NCBI RefSeq assembly: GCF_014197435.1
Contig: NZ_JACIFP010000001.1
Span: 2,914,001 to 2,978,000, forward strand
Source: Gordonia humi
GTDB lineage: Bacteria > Actinomycetota > Actinomycetes > Mycobacteriales > Mycobacteriaceae
DNA: 64,000 bases
Direction of reading: 5' to 3'
The notes beneath the pieces are model-generated. The model was not told the origin of the DNA, did no database searches, and was given only the letters and a program-made list of their open reading frames with translations. How positions within the stretch are numbered: position 1 is the stretch's first letter; every line of letters begins with the position of its first letter. This document shows, piece after piece, positions 53,851 through 62,414 of the stretch. Both the position numbers and the translations under genes were made by a program.

Positions 53851-56611
53851 CACCGACTACCCCCGCGACTGGGTCGCCGACGTTCTCGCCTCCGACGGCG
53901 GCGTCGTGCACCTTCGGCCGATCCTCCCGTCGGACGCCGACGCCCTCGTCGCATTCCACAACGGACTGTCCGAACGCACCCGGTACCTGCGGTACTTCGG
54001 TCCCACACCCACCCTGCCGCCGCGCGAAGTGGTGCGGATGACCACCGTCGACTACCGCAGCCGGGTCGCGCTGCTGGCGATGCTCGGCGACGAGATCATC
54101 GCCATGGGCCTGTACGAGGGCCTGGCGGCCGACGGCAAGCCCGAGTCGGCGGAGGTGGCGTTCGTCGTCGCCGACGATCACCAGGGGCGCGGCCTCGGCC
54201 CGATCCTGCTCGAGCATCTCGCGGGTGTCGCCGCGGAGAACGGCTTCACCCGCTTCGAGGCCGAGGTCCTCTCCGAGAACCCCAACATGGTCGCCGTCTT
54301 CCGCGACGCCGGCTATCAGGTGAGTCGTGCGTTCGACGGCAGCACCGTGCACGTCGAGTTCCTGATCGACCCGACGGAGGCGTTGACCTCGGTGCGCAAC
54401 GCCCGTGAACGCGCGTCGGAGGCCCGCAGTATCGCGAACCTCCTGCGTCCGCAGTCGATCGCGGTGATCGGCGCCTCGACCGACCCGAAGAAGGTCGGCA
54501 ACGTCCTGCTGGCCAACATCATCGCCGCGGGGTTCACCGGACCGGTGTTCCCGGTGAACAGTCCGGCGCCGCCCGAACCGGTCGCCGACGACCCCGCACG
54601 GACGCACGCGTCGCCGTTCGGGGCGCCGGTGCGTCGTCGGCCCGGGCGTGAACCGCGACCCGCGCCGCCGTCGGTGCGCGGCATCCGCGCCTATCAGACG
54701 GTGCGCGACATCCCCGATCCGGTCGACCTCGCGGTGGTGGCCGTCCCGGCCGCTCGCATGGACGACGTCCTCGCGGACTGTCTGGCCAAGGGAGTGCGGA
54801 CCCTGGTCGTCGTCTCGTCCGGTTTCGGGGAGAGCGGTGAGGCGGGCTGGGAGAGTGAGCGGCGTCTGGCCGAGCACGTGCGCGCCCACGGGATGCGCCT
54901 GGTGGGACCCAATGCGCTCGGTGTGGCCAACAACAGCGCCGACATCGCGCTCAACGCGACGCTCGCACCGCGGGTGCCGGGGGCGGGTCGCGTCGGCTTC
55001 TTCTGTCAGTCGGGCGCCCTCGGCATCGCGATCCTCGACACCGCGGCGCACCGACAGCTCGGCCTCTCGACGTTCGTCTCCGCGGGCAACCGCGCCGACG
55101 TCTCCGGCAACGACGTGCTGCAGTACTGGGACACCGACGACAGCACCGATGTGATCCTGCTCTACCTGGAGAGCTTCGGCAATCCCCGCAAGTTCGGGCG
55201 GATCGCTCGCCGAGTGTCCTCGTCGAAGCCGATCGTGGCGATCAAGTCCGGCCGCGGGGCGATGACACAGGTCCGCGCCGCACGGACTCGGGAGGCCGGC
55301 CGCGACGACGCGATCGCACAGATGGTGCTCGGCCAGGCCGGGGTGATCCAGGTGGAGACGATCACCGAACTGTTCGACGTCGGCACGGTGCTCGCCTACC
55401 AGGAGTTGCCCGCCGGACCGCGGACCGCGATCATCGGGAATTCGTCGGTGATCGCCGCGTTGGCGGCGAACACGGCGCGGTCGTCGGGGCTCGACGTGGT
55501 GGCGACCGTCGATCTCGGTCCCGCGGTGTCGCGGCCCGATCTGGCGGAGGCCGTCGCCGTCGCGATGGCCGACGACGGCGTCGACGCGGTGATCGTGGTG
55601 TTCGTGCCGCCCGTCGCGGTCGACGCCGACGACTATGCGCACGGCATCATGGCCGCGGTCCGGCCGTCCGACGGCGGAGTGGTGCCGGTCAAACCGGTCG
55701 TCACCACCTTCCTCGCGGTGGAGGGTGTGCCGGAGGGGCTGTCGGTGCCCGGCCGGGACGGTAAACCGGTGCGCGGTTCCATTCCGTCCTACTCGACGCC
55801 CGAGCGGGCGGCGAACGCCCTCGCCCACGCGTGGAAGTATGCGGCGTGGCGGGCCCGTCCCACCGCCGAGATCCCGACGATCGAGGGCACCGTCGCCGAG
55901 GACGCCCGGTCGTTCGTCCGCGAAGCGATGGCCGACGGTCCGCGCGAGTTGACCGCCGTCGAATCGGCGCACCTGGTCAAGCACTACGGCATCGACGTGG
56001 TGCCGTTCCGCGAGGTGCGGACCATGCAGGAGGCGTCGGCGGCCGCCCGCGAACTCGGCTTCCCGGTGGCGGTGAAGGCCACCTCGCAGGCCTGGATCGG
56101 TCGCCTCGATCGGGAGGGTGCACGCCTGGACCTGCCGGATGCGACGGCCGTCCTCACCGCGTTCACCGAGCTGCGGGCGCTCACCGGCGACGCGGTGCTG
56201 CACGTGCAGAAGATGGCGCCGAAGGGACTGGGCACCTCCATTGCGGTGCGGGACAACGAGTCGTTCGGCTCACTGCTGAGCTTCGGCCTGTCCGGACGGC
56301 TGTTCGACGCCCTCGGCGACCGCGGCTATCGGGCGGTGCCGTTGACCGACGTCGACGCCCGCGAACTGATCGGCGAGCCGAACGCGTCCATGCTGCTCGA
56401 CGGCGGCCCGGTGGACGATCCGGTCGACACCGACGCCCTGATCGATCTGATCCTGCGCATCTCCGCGCTGGTCGACGAGGTGCCGGAGGTGCGCGAGGTG
56501 CGGTGCGATCCGGTACTGGCGTCCGCGGACGGTGTCGCGATGCTCGGGGCCCGGATACACGTCGGCCCGGTGCCCACTCTCGCGGACACCGGGCCTCGGC
56601 GGTTGAGTTAG
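53843..56611 (+). CDS. GNAT acetyltransferase / ADP-forming acyl-CoA synthetase fusion (Pat-like)
   Basis: This is a 922-residue fusion. Residues 1-175 form a GNAT domain ('HLRPILPSDADALVAFHNGLSERTRYLRYF' region and 'VADDHQGRGLGPILLEHLA' for acetyl-CoA). A CoA-binding and ligase domain follows from about 190 ('SIAVIGASTDPKKVGN', 'FCQSGALGIAILD', 'SAGNRADVSGND'), with an ATP-grasp domain at about 710-915. The order is the reverse of Salmonella Pat, in which GNAT is C-terminal. Such proteins acetylate Acs. A Pro/Arg-rich stretch of about 35 residues (near 240-275) interrupts the CoA-binding domain. GTG 53843 lies inside the acuC end. Confidence 0.88.
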   Translation: MTDTDYPRDWVADVLASDGGVVHLRPILPSDADALVAFHNGLSERTRYLRYFGPTPTLPPREVVRMTTVDYRSRVALLAMLGDEIIAMGLYEGLAADGKPESAEVAFVVADDHQGRGLGPILLEHLAGVAAENGFTRFEAEVLSENPNMVAVFRDAGYQVSRAFDGSTVHVEFLIDPTEALTSVRNARERASEARSIANLLRPQSIAVIGASTDPKKVGNVLLANIIAAGFTGPVFPVNSPAPPEPVADDPARTHASPFGAPVRRRPGREPRPAPPSVRGIRAYQTVRDIPDPVDLAVVAVPAARMDDVLADCLAKGVRTLVVVSSGFGESGEAGWESERRLAEHVRAHGMRLVGPNALGVANNSADIALNATLAPRVPGAGRVGFFCQSGALGIAILDTAAHRQLGLSTFVSAGNRADVSGNDVLQYWDTDDSTDVILLYLESFGNPRKFGRIARRVSSSKPIVAIKSGRGAMTQVRAARTREAGRDDAIAQMVLGQAGVIQVETITELFDVGTVLAYQELPAGPRTAIIGNSSVIAALAANTARSSGLDVVATVDLGPAVSRPDLAEAVAVAMADDGVDAVIVVFVPPVAVDADDYAHGIMAAVRPSDGGVVPVKPVVTTFLAVEGVPEGLSVPGRDGKPVRGSIPSYSTPERAANALAHAWKYAAWRARPTAEIPTIEGTVAEDARSFVREAMADGPRELTAVESAHLVKHYGIDVVPFREVRTMQEASAAARELGFPVAVKATSQAWIGRLDREGARLDLPDATAVLTAFTELRALTGDAVLHVQKMAPKGLGTSIAVRDNESFGSLLSFGLSGRLFDALGDRGYRAVPLTDVDARELIGEPNASMLLDGGPVDDPVDTDALIDLILRISALVDEVPEVREVRCDPVLASADGVAMLGARIHVGPVPTLADTGPRRLS

Positions 56612-56627
56612 CGGCGCGGGGCGCCGA

Positions 56628-57626
56628 TCAGCTCGCGTACGAACGCAGCTTCTCGGCGCGGTCGCCCTGCCTCAGCTTGCCCATCACATCGCGCTCGATC
56701 TGGCGGACCCGCTCGCGGGACAGCCCGAAGGCGCGGCCGATCTGGTCGAGGGTGCGCGGCTGACCGTCGTCGAGCCCGTACCGCATGATGATGACCGACT
56801 GCTCACGCTCGTCGAGCGTGCCGAGCACCGAGCGGATGTCCGAGTGCAGCAGATTCGCGATGACGACGGTCTCGGCGGACGTGGCCTCCGAGTCTTCGAT
56901 GAAGTCGCCCAGCGGAGCCTCTTCGTCGTTGCCGACCGGCATGTCCAGGCTCACCGGGTCGCGGCTGTGGTCCATCAGATCGGCGATCTTCTCCGCCGGG
57001 ATGCCCGACTCGGCGGCCAGCTCGTCGTCGGTGGCCTCGCGTCCGAGCTGCTGGTGCAGTTCGCGGCGGATGCGGGCGAGCTTGTTGACCTGCTCCACGA
57101 GGTGGACGGGGAGGCGGATGGTGCGGCTCTGATCGGCCATTCCGCGGCTGATGGCCTGACGGATCCACCACGTCGCGTAGGTCGAGAACTTGAAGCCCTT
57201 CGCGTAGTCGAACTTCTCGGCGGCGCGGATCAGACCCAGGTTGCCCTCCTGGATGAGGTCGAGGAGCGGCATGCCGCGGCCGGTGTATCGCTTGGCGAGC
57301 GAGACCACCAGGCGCAGGTTGGCCTCGAGGAGGTGCTGGCGGGCGTCCTCACCCTCCCGGGCGATGATCCGCAGGTCACGCTTTTTGGCGGCCGTGAGTC
57401 GCTTCTTGGTCGCCAGCAGGTGCTTGGCGTAGAGGCCCGCCTCGATGGCCTTGGCGAGGTCGACCTCCTGCTCGGCGTTCAGCAGCGCGGTGCGGCCGAT
57501 CCCGTTCAAGTACACGCGGACCAGGTCGGCGGACGGCGACTGCGCGTCGAGATCCTGTTCGGTCAACGCCGGGCGGGTGCGGGCGGAAGGGGCTACGGAC
57601 GGGCGTGCAATCGTCGTGCGAGACAT
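56628..57626 (-). CDS. sigB: RNA polymerase sigma factor SigB (group 2)
   Basis: This is a 332-residue principal-like stress sigma factor. Region 1.2 '[29 protein letters not shown]'-type opening is followed by region 2 with '[32 protein letters not shown]', region 3, and region 4.2 '[29 protein letters not shown]'. It lacks the long N-terminal region 1.1 of SigA. The ATG at 57626 has AGGAGG seven bases upstream; the frame is open further but only the part from 57626 is conserved. Synteny with ideR supports SigB. Confidence 0.92.
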   Translation of the reverse strand: MSRTTIARPSVAPSARTRPALTEQDLDAQSPSADLVRVYLNGIGRTALLNAEQEVDLAKAIEAGLYAKHLLATKKRLTAAKKRDLRIIAREGEDARQHLLEANLRLVVSLAKRYTGRGMPLLDLIQEGNLGLIRAAEKFDYAKGFKFSTYATWWIRQAISRGMADQSRTIRLPVHLVEQVNKLARIRRELHQQLGREATDDELAAESGIPAEKIADLMDHSRDPVSLDMPVGNDEEAPLGDFIEDSEATSAETVVIANLLHSDIRSVLGTLDEREQSVIIMRYGLDDGQPRTLDQIGRAFGLSRERVRQIERDVMGKLRQGDRAEKLRSYAS

Positions 57627-57721
57627 ACGACCTCCTGGAGTGCGCTGTTCGAGTGCGTTCACCAGGTCTAACGCGACCGAGTCCGGAAAGGTTCCCGGAG
57701 CGACTGAGAAGTTGCTGAAGA

Positions 57722-58279
57722 TCAGAACCCGAAGCGTCGACGGACCGCCGAGGCGATCTCGTCGGCGGACGGCGTCCGGCCGCTGAACAGGACCGTTGCG
57801 GCCGTCCCCTCGCAGAAGACGAGCAGGTCCGCGGCGTCGTCCTCGGGTGTCGGCGAGCCCAGCGCGGTGAAGAGGGCGACGGCTGCCGCGGACGAGAACA
57901 GACAGTCGCGCAGTGCGACGGCGAGTTCGTGGTCGTGCGCGGCGTCGGAGGCCAGCGCGAAGCGGGCGCGGACGTCGTCGGCGCGCTCGACGAACAGGTC
58001 GGCGAGATACCGCCCGATCGTCTCGGCCGGATCGGTGTCCGCCGATGCGGCGTCGAAGGCGGTCGCCGACCGGGCGGTGAGGCGGGCGAGCGTCGCCGAC
58101 AGCAGCGCGCGGCGCGTTCGGAAGTAGTAGGAGACCGAGCCCTTGGGCAGTGCGAGGGTCCGGTCGATGCCGCTGTGCGTCACGGCGCGATTGCCGCCGG
58201 CGGCGGCCAGGCCGATCGCGGCGTCGCAGATCAGCTCGCGGCGGTCCAGGGCGGCGGTGGTGTCGGGCACAGTCACCAT
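57722..58279 (-). CDS. TetR-family transcriptional regulator
   Basis: This is a 185-residue TetR regulator. The N-terminal DNA-binding domain contains '[48 protein letters not shown]'-type sequence with the helix-turn-helix '[20 protein letters not shown]'. The C-terminal ligand domain is unassigned. It is divergent from the AFG1-like ATPase gene, and the shared 34-base intergenic region holds a symmetric operator made of both -10 boxes. The start is ATG 58279. Confidence 0.85.
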   Translation of the reverse strand: MVTVPDTTAALDRRELICDAAIGLAAAGGNRAVTHSGIDRTLALPKGSVSYYFRTRRALLSATLARLTARSATAFDAASADTDPAETIGRYLADLFVERADDVRARFALASDAAHDHELAVALRDCLFSSAAAVALFTALGSPTPEDDAADLLVFCEGTAATVLFSGRTPSADEIASAVRRRFGF

Positions 58280-58287
58280 CCAATCAG

Positions 58288-58305
58288 ACTCTATGAACGT
58301 AGAGT
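58288..58305. promoter_or_regulatory. symmetric operator ACTCTA-N6-TAGAGT formed by two divergent -10 boxes
   Basis: TAGAGT at 58300-58305 is a -10 box 8 bases before the ATPase ATG (58314). Its mirror ACTCTA at 58288-58293 reads TAGAGT on the minus strand, 8 bases before the tetR ATG (58279). A TetR dimer on the palindrome would cover both promoters. Confidence 0.6.
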
Positions 58306-58313
58306 ATGTGGAC

Positions 58314-59315
58314 ATGAGGATTCGATCACGCCGCCGCGCACACGTCGCACCGCCGATCTCGGTCGAGGAGATCGTGGAGCGGGCTCGCGTCAGCTCGATG
58401 ACACCGACTCCGCAGCAGCGGTGTGCGGCCGAACTCCTCGGCTCGGACGCGCACGTGTACCTGTTCGGTCCGCCGGGCACCGGGAAGACCCGGGTCGTGG
58501 ACTGGTTCGTGGAGGCCGCCGCCGCGTCTGGGCACGCGGTTCTGCGCCGACACCTGCACCGGTTCTTCGTCGATCTGCACCGGGCGATCGGCGATCACGG
58601 CGGCTGGGAGGCGGGCGTCGACGCCGTGCTGACCGGACCCGGTGGCCGATACGGCACGGTCTGTCTGGACGAGTTCACCGTTCACGATCCGGGAGACGGG
58701 GTGTTCCTCGACCGCGTGCTGCGGACGGTCTCCGCGCGCGGCGTGCGGATGGTGCTCACGTCGAATCGCGCACCGAAGGCGCTGATGCCGAATCCGCTCT
58801 TCCATGCCGGATTCGAGCCGACGATCGCCCGGATCGAGTCGATGTTCACCGTCCGGACGGTGGCCGGGGAGGATCTGCGCCGCGGGCGCGACGACGGGAT
58901 GGCGGGATTTCGGGCCGGAGTCTGGACCGTCGGCCGACCGGCGGGTCCGCCCGGTCCGGCCCGCGTGGTGACACCGGGCTCGCGCCCGATCGCGCTGACA
59001 CCGGTCGGCGACGGCGCACGGATCGATTTCACCGAACTCTGCGCGCGGCCGACGAACGCCGCCGACTACCTGTGGCTGGCCGCCGAGTTCTCCCGCGTGC
59101 AGATCGTCGGGGTCCGCGGCGATGTCGGGGCGGCATCGCTCTCGCGGTGGGCCACGCTGCTCGACGTCCTGCACGATGCGGATCTGCGGGTCGACGTCTG
59201 GTCGCCGAGCACGAGGGCCGAGATGGCGGCATCGCTCACCGAGGTGTTGCCCGATGCGGCGCGGGCGATCAGTCGGATGGGCGCGTGGTGCGAGATCACG
59301 CCTGGCGCGCGGTGA
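58314..59315 (+). CDS. AFG1/ZapE-family AAA+ ATPase
   Basis: This is a 333-residue ATPase related to ZapE (division-associated) and mitochondrial AFG1. Walker A is 'LFGPPGTGKTRVVDWF'; Walker B is 'TVCLDEFTVHDPGD'; sensor-type 'MVLTSNRAPKALMPNPLFHAGF' is diagnostic of AFG1 proteins. 'HLHRFFVDLHRAIGDHG' matches the AFG1 'FM..VH..LH' region. The C-terminal part is divergent. It is under a promoter shared with the TetR gene. The last 20 bases overlap the end of map, tail to tail. Confidence 0.85.
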   Translation: MRIRSRRRAHVAPPISVEEIVERARVSSMTPTPQQRCAAELLGSDAHVYLFGPPGTGKTRVVDWFVEAAAASGHAVLRRHLHRFFVDLHRAIGDHGGWEAGVDAVLTGPGGRYGTVCLDEFTVHDPGDGVFLDRVLRTVSARGVRMVLTSNRAPKALMPNPLFHAGFEPTIARIESMFTVRTVAGEDLRRGRDDGMAGFRAGVWTVGRPAGPPGPARVVTPGSRPIALTPVGDGARIDFTELCARPTNAADYLWLAAEFSRVQIVGVRGDVGAASLSRWATLLDVLHDADLRVDVWSPSTRAEMAASLTEVLPDAARAISRMGAWCEITPGAR

Positions 59316-60069
59316 GCACTCGCGGACCGTCCTCGGTGACGGCCACGGTGTGCTCGGAGTGGGCCGCCGACGATCCGTCGGCCGCGCGCAGCGTCCAGCC
59401 GTCGGGGTCACGGACGAGCCGCTCGGTGCCCGTCGCCCACCAGGGTTCGAGTGCCAGGGTCATGCCGGGGCGCAGGAGTGGACCGCGGCCCGCTCTGCCG
59501 AGGTTCGGCACGTGCGGGTCCTCGTGCATCGTGCGGCCGACGCCGTGGCCGCCGTACTCGGTGTTCACCCGATATCCGCTCGTCCGAGCGACGTCGAAGA
59601 TCGCGGCGGACACGTCGCCGAGGCGGCGTCCGGGGAGCATCTGGTCGATGGCGGCGTCGAGAGCCCGCTCGGTCGAGGCGATCAGTCGAGTGTCCGGGTG
59701 GTCGGGGTCGTGGTCGCCGATCCGCACGGTCACCGCGGAGTCGGCGGCCCATCCGTCGACGGTGACCGCGAAGTCGAGCGTCAGGACGTCGCCGTCGACG
59801 AGTGTGTGGTCGTGGGGGAGGCCGTGCAGCACGCCGTCGTTGACCGACAGGCAGATCACGTTCCGGAACGGCCCGTTGCCGAACGAGGGGGCGTAGTCCC
59901 AATAGCAGCTGACGGCGCCGCGGTCGGTGATCATCCGGCGGGCGCGCCGCTCGAGATCGAGCAGGTTGACTCCCGGTTCGGCTCGCCGCGCGAGATCGGT
60001 CAGAACGTCGGCGACGAATCGGCCGGTGACCGCCATCACATCGATCTCGGCGGGCGTCTTCAACTCCAT
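59296..60069 (-). CDS. map: type I methionine aminopeptidase
   Basis: This 257-residue metallopeptidase removes N-terminal methionine. Metal ligands appear in order: 'TLDFAVTVDGWAADSAVT' (two Asp), 'GHGVGRTMHEDPHVP' (His), and 'ALEPWWA' and 'AHSEHTVAVTEDG' (two Glu). 'CYWDYAPSFGNGPFRNVICLSVND' has the substrate histidine position replaced by asparagine-type residues ('NGPFRNV'), so the usual 'H' before 'G' in 'VVHG' should be checked: here it reads 'LHGLPHD'. The ATG at 60069 has AGGAG upstream; a GTG lies just before it. It is divergent from an HTH gene with a large palindrome between. Confidence 0.88.
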   Translation of the reverse strand: MELKTPAEIDVMAVTGRFVADVLTDLARRAEPGVNLLDLERRARRMITDRGAVSCYWDYAPSFGNGPFRNVICLSVNDGVLHGLPHDHTLVDGDVLTLDFAVTVDGWAADSAVTVRIGDHDPDHPDTRLIASTERALDAAIDQMLPGRRLGDVSAAIFDVARTSGYRVNTEYGGHGVGRTMHEDPHVPNLGRAGRGPLLRPGMTLALEPWWATGTERLVRDPDGWTLRAADGSSAAHSEHTVAVTEDGPRVLTARQA

Positions 60070-60109
60070 CACGGCGGGCTCCTGTCTGCGGCGGGTGACC
60101 GCCCATCGG

Positions 60110-60141
60110 CGGTATTCTTATACCACGGTATAGGAATACCG
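60110..60141. promoter_or_regulatory. 32-bp palindromic operator between map and the HTH gene
   Basis: Arms CGGTATTCTTATACC (60110-60124) and GGTATAGGAATACCG (60127-60141) pair with a single mismatch around a 2-base centre. On the minus strand it includes a TATAAGAAT -10-like stretch for map; on the plus strand it covers about -53 to -22 of the HTH promoter. Confidence 0.7.
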
Positions 60142-60150
60142 CTTCTCCGG

Positions 60151-60156
60151 TACGAT
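60151..60156 (+). promoter_or_regulatory. -10 box (TACGAT) for the HTH gene
   Basis: TACGAT ends 6 bases before the ATG at 60163 and lies 9 bases downstream of the palindrome. A leaderless mRNA is predicted. Confidence 0.45.
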
Positions 60157-60162
60157 CGACCC

Positions 60163-60435
60163 ATGGTGCGCATACCGCTGAGCCCCGCGCAGATCGACGC
60201 GGGCCGCCGATTGGGAGCCCTCGTCCGCGATGCACGCGACGGCGCGGACTCGGCGGAGGTCGCGGCGCGCGCCGGGATCTCGCCCGAGACGCTGCGCAAG
60301 ATCGAGGCCGGACGGATCCCGAGCCCGGGGTTCGGCACGGTCGTCGGACTGTGCGACGCGCTCGGGATCGATGTGGACGACGCCGTGGCGGCGTGGCGCG
60401 GCGCCGCCGACGCCCACCGTCTCCGTACGGGCTGA
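60163..60435 (+). CDS. XRE-family helix-turn-helix regulator
   Basis: This is a 90-residue single-domain DNA-binding protein. The Cro/C1-type fold runs 'RRLGALVRDARDGADSAEVAARAGISPETLRKIEAGRIPSPGFGTVVGLCDALGIDVDD'-like, with the recognition helix in 'GISPETLRKIEAG'. It has no sensor domain. Divergent from map and next to a 32-bp palindrome, it probably represses both genes. It converges with the DUF3099 gene 6 bases away. Confidence 0.85.
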   Translation: MVRIPLSPAQIDAGRRLGALVRDARDGADSAEVAARAGISPETLRKIEAGRIPSPGFGTVVGLCDALGIDVDDAVAAWRGAADAHRLRTG

Positions 60436-60441
60436 CCTCGT

Positions 60442-60903
60442 TCAGCGCGTCGGTGCCGAGCCCCCGTCGCCGTCTGACTCGTCGCCGTCCTGTCCCGCGC
60501 CGCCCTCTCCGGCGCTGTCCTCTCCATCGTCGGGTGCGTCGATGACGCGGTGATCGCCGTCGTCGAAGCGGTCGCGCGGCGCCGGGCGGTCGCCGAGTTC
60601 GGCCTGTCCGATGGAGTGACCGGGACCGTAGTGGTAGACCGGGATCTCACCGCGTTTGCGGGGCTCGCGGTCGTTGGCGCGCAGCACCGCGATCCAGGGC
60701 AGCGGAATCGATGCGACGATGATCGCCAGGGCGATCCAGCCGTTCTGCGTGGTCGCGTAGACGATCGAGGCGATGATCAGCGCGGGCACTCGAATGCTCA
60801 TCATGATCGTGTAGCGGCGTTTTCGGGCGCGGTAGATCGCGTCCCGGTCCTGCTCGGCGCGAGTGATCAGGAATGTGTCTGGATCGGAATTCTCGTGCGC
60901 CAT
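60442..60903 (-). CDS. DUF3099 membrane protein
   Basis: This is a 153-residue protein with the DUF3099 core 'RYTIMMSIRVPALIIASIV' and 'GWIALAIIVASIPLPWIAVLRANDREPR', which gives two membrane segments (about 35-52 and 56-76). The C-terminal 60 residues are Asp/Gly/Glu-rich and disordered. It corresponds to Rv2709. Function unknown. It is divergent from the DUF3039 gene. Confidence 0.82.
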   Translation of the reverse strand: MAHENSDPDTFLITRAEQDRDAIYRARKRRYTIMMSIRVPALIIASIVYATTQNGWIALAIIVASIPLPWIAVLRANDREPRKRGEIPVYHYGPGHSIGQAELGDRPAPRDRFDDGDHRVIDAPDDGEDSAGEGGAGQDGDESDGDGGSAPTR

Positions 60904-60938
60904 GTCTCCATGGTTCCACAGTGCGTAACAATGGCTTC

Positions 60939-61169
60939 ATGGCAACGCAGACGATTGAACGCCCGGACGTCGACGAGCGGACAGAACAGGACGACGACAC
61001 ACCCAAGGTCTTCCACTACGTGAAGAAGGACAAGATCGTGGAGAGCGCGGTGATGGGAAACCACGTCGTCGCGCTGTGCGGCGAGGTCTTTCCGGTCACT
61101 AAGCAGGCCAAGCCGGGCTCCCCGGTGTGTGAGAAGTGCAAGAAGATCTACGAGAAGATGAAGAAGTAG
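60939..61169 (+). CDS. DUF3039 protein
   Basis: This is a 76-residue conserved actinobacterial protein. It has 'KVFHYVKKDKIVESAVMG', 'VVALCGEVF' and 'GSPVCEKCKKIYEKMKK'. The Cys and CX2C spacing looks like a small zinc site. A TAACAAT stretch lies a few bases before the ATG. It converges with the YihY gene, whose stop codon is one base away. Corresponds to Rv2708c. Function unknown. Confidence 0.85.
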   Translation: MATQTIERPDVDERTEQDDDTPKVFHYVKKDKIVESAVMGNHVVALCGEVFPVTKQAKPGSPVCEKCKKIYEKMKK

Positions 61170-61170
61170 A

Positions 61171-62121
61171 TCACTTCTGCTGGCCGCGTCGGTGTACGGC
61201 GCGGTTGCGCAGCGTGTCGGTCAGCTCGGTGGTCTGCGTCGAGACCCAGTGTCGCATCACCGGGCTGTTCGGCCGTGACGGCCAGAACTCCTGACAGGCC
61301 GCGTTGAACTCGGCGCCCAGTACGATCGCGAACCCGAGGAAGTACGTGAACAGCAGGAACGCGATCGGGGTCGCGAGCGCGCCATAGGTGTAGCCGGTCT
61401 TGGCCAGCGCCGTCAGATAGGCGCGCAGCACATAGCTGGCCAGCCAGAACGCGACTCCGGCGAGTACGGCCCCGGGCACGAGTCGTCGGCGCGGCGGGGG
61501 GAAGGGCAGCGCGAACCGGTAGAGCGCCGAGAGGGCGCCGATCAGCAGGATTCCCACGAACGGGAAGTACCCCCAGTCGATGAGATCGCTCACCGCGGGT
61601 CCCCACGATGCGGGCAGGACGTTCTGCAGATAGGTCGGTCCCAGCGCGACCAGCGGCAGCACGAAGATCGCCATCACGAGGAAGAAGACGTAGACGGCGA
61701 GCGCGAAGATCCGCTGCCACACCGGATGCCGGATCTGATGCTGCTGGTGCGCGTGGACGATCGACGACACGAAGCACGACATCGCCGACGATCCCGCCCA
61801 CAGCGAGAGGACGAAGCTCACCGACATGATCGTCACCCGGCCGCGGCCGAGGACGTTGTCCACGGTGGGCTCGATGAGGTCGGTCACCACCTGGTCGCTG
61901 AACGTCCGATCGGCGAACGACATGATCCGCTGCGAGATGATGTCGATGGTGTCCGGACCGAACCAGCCCGCGATGTAGCCGATGCTGCCGAGCACTCCCA
62001 GGATCAACGGCGGCAACGAGAGCGCCTGCCAGAACGCGGCCTGCGCCGCCCATCCGATGATCGAGTCCTCGTAGCACTTGACGGTGGTGCGCCAGGCCAG
62101 CTTCGGCAGGCTCCGGATCAC
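61171..62121 (-). CDS. YihY/BrkB family inner-membrane protein
   Basis: This is a 316-residue membrane protein (from GTG 62121) of the YihY/virulence-factor BrkB family, with about six hydrophobic segments. Typical motifs are 'AQAAFWQALSLPPLILGVLG', 'GTYGALATPIAFLLFTYFLGFAIVLGAEFNAA'-like C-terminal sequence ('YTYGALATPIAFLLF' and 'LGAEFNAAC'). The frame is open 38 codons further upstream with no ATG, GTG, TTG or CTG, and reads 'STHGTPFSDDAAEQ' after an ATC codon at 62230-62232. The true N-terminus is therefore uncertain. Corresponds to Rv2707. Confidence 0.85.
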   Translation of the reverse strand: MIRSLPKLAWRTTVKCYEDSIIGWAAQAAFWQALSLPPLILGVLGSIGYIAGWFGPDTIDIISQRIMSFADRTFSDQVVTDLIEPTVDNVLGRGRVTIMSVSFVLSLWAGSSAMSCFVSSIVHAHQQHQIRHPVWQRIFALAVYVFFLVMAIFVLPLVALGPTYLQNVLPASWGPAVSDLIDWGYFPFVGILLIGALSALYRFALPFPPPRRRLVPGAVLAGVAFWLASYVLRAYLTALAKTGYTYGALATPIAFLLFTYFLGFAIVLGAEFNAACQEFWPSRPNSPVMRHWVSTQTTELTDTLRNRAVHRRGQQK

Positions 62122-62414
62122 CGGGCGGCGCGGCTCGTCGACCGCTTCCGGGGTCGACTGCGACGACGCGCCGCGCGCCTCGAAGGGCTGTTCCGCGGCG
62201 TCGTCGCTGAAGGGAGTGCCGTGCGTGCTGATGTGTCAAGCATGGCCGATGGACGATGTATGGTCGATCACCGCCCCACCGATCGCGTGGCGGGGATGTC
62301 GGCGGCAGGCGTTAGAATCGAACCGCAGTCCACGCTCTCCGACCGCGCCTCGACGGGCGGTCGAAGTCGTGCGCAGGGGGAAGAATTTCAGCAGTGGAAT
62401 CCGTCAGGAGCAAG

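Noticed and set aside
53750..56203. An 817-codon open frame antisense to the GNAT/ligase fusion
   Set aside because: No motifs; the plus-strand fusion is clearly coding.
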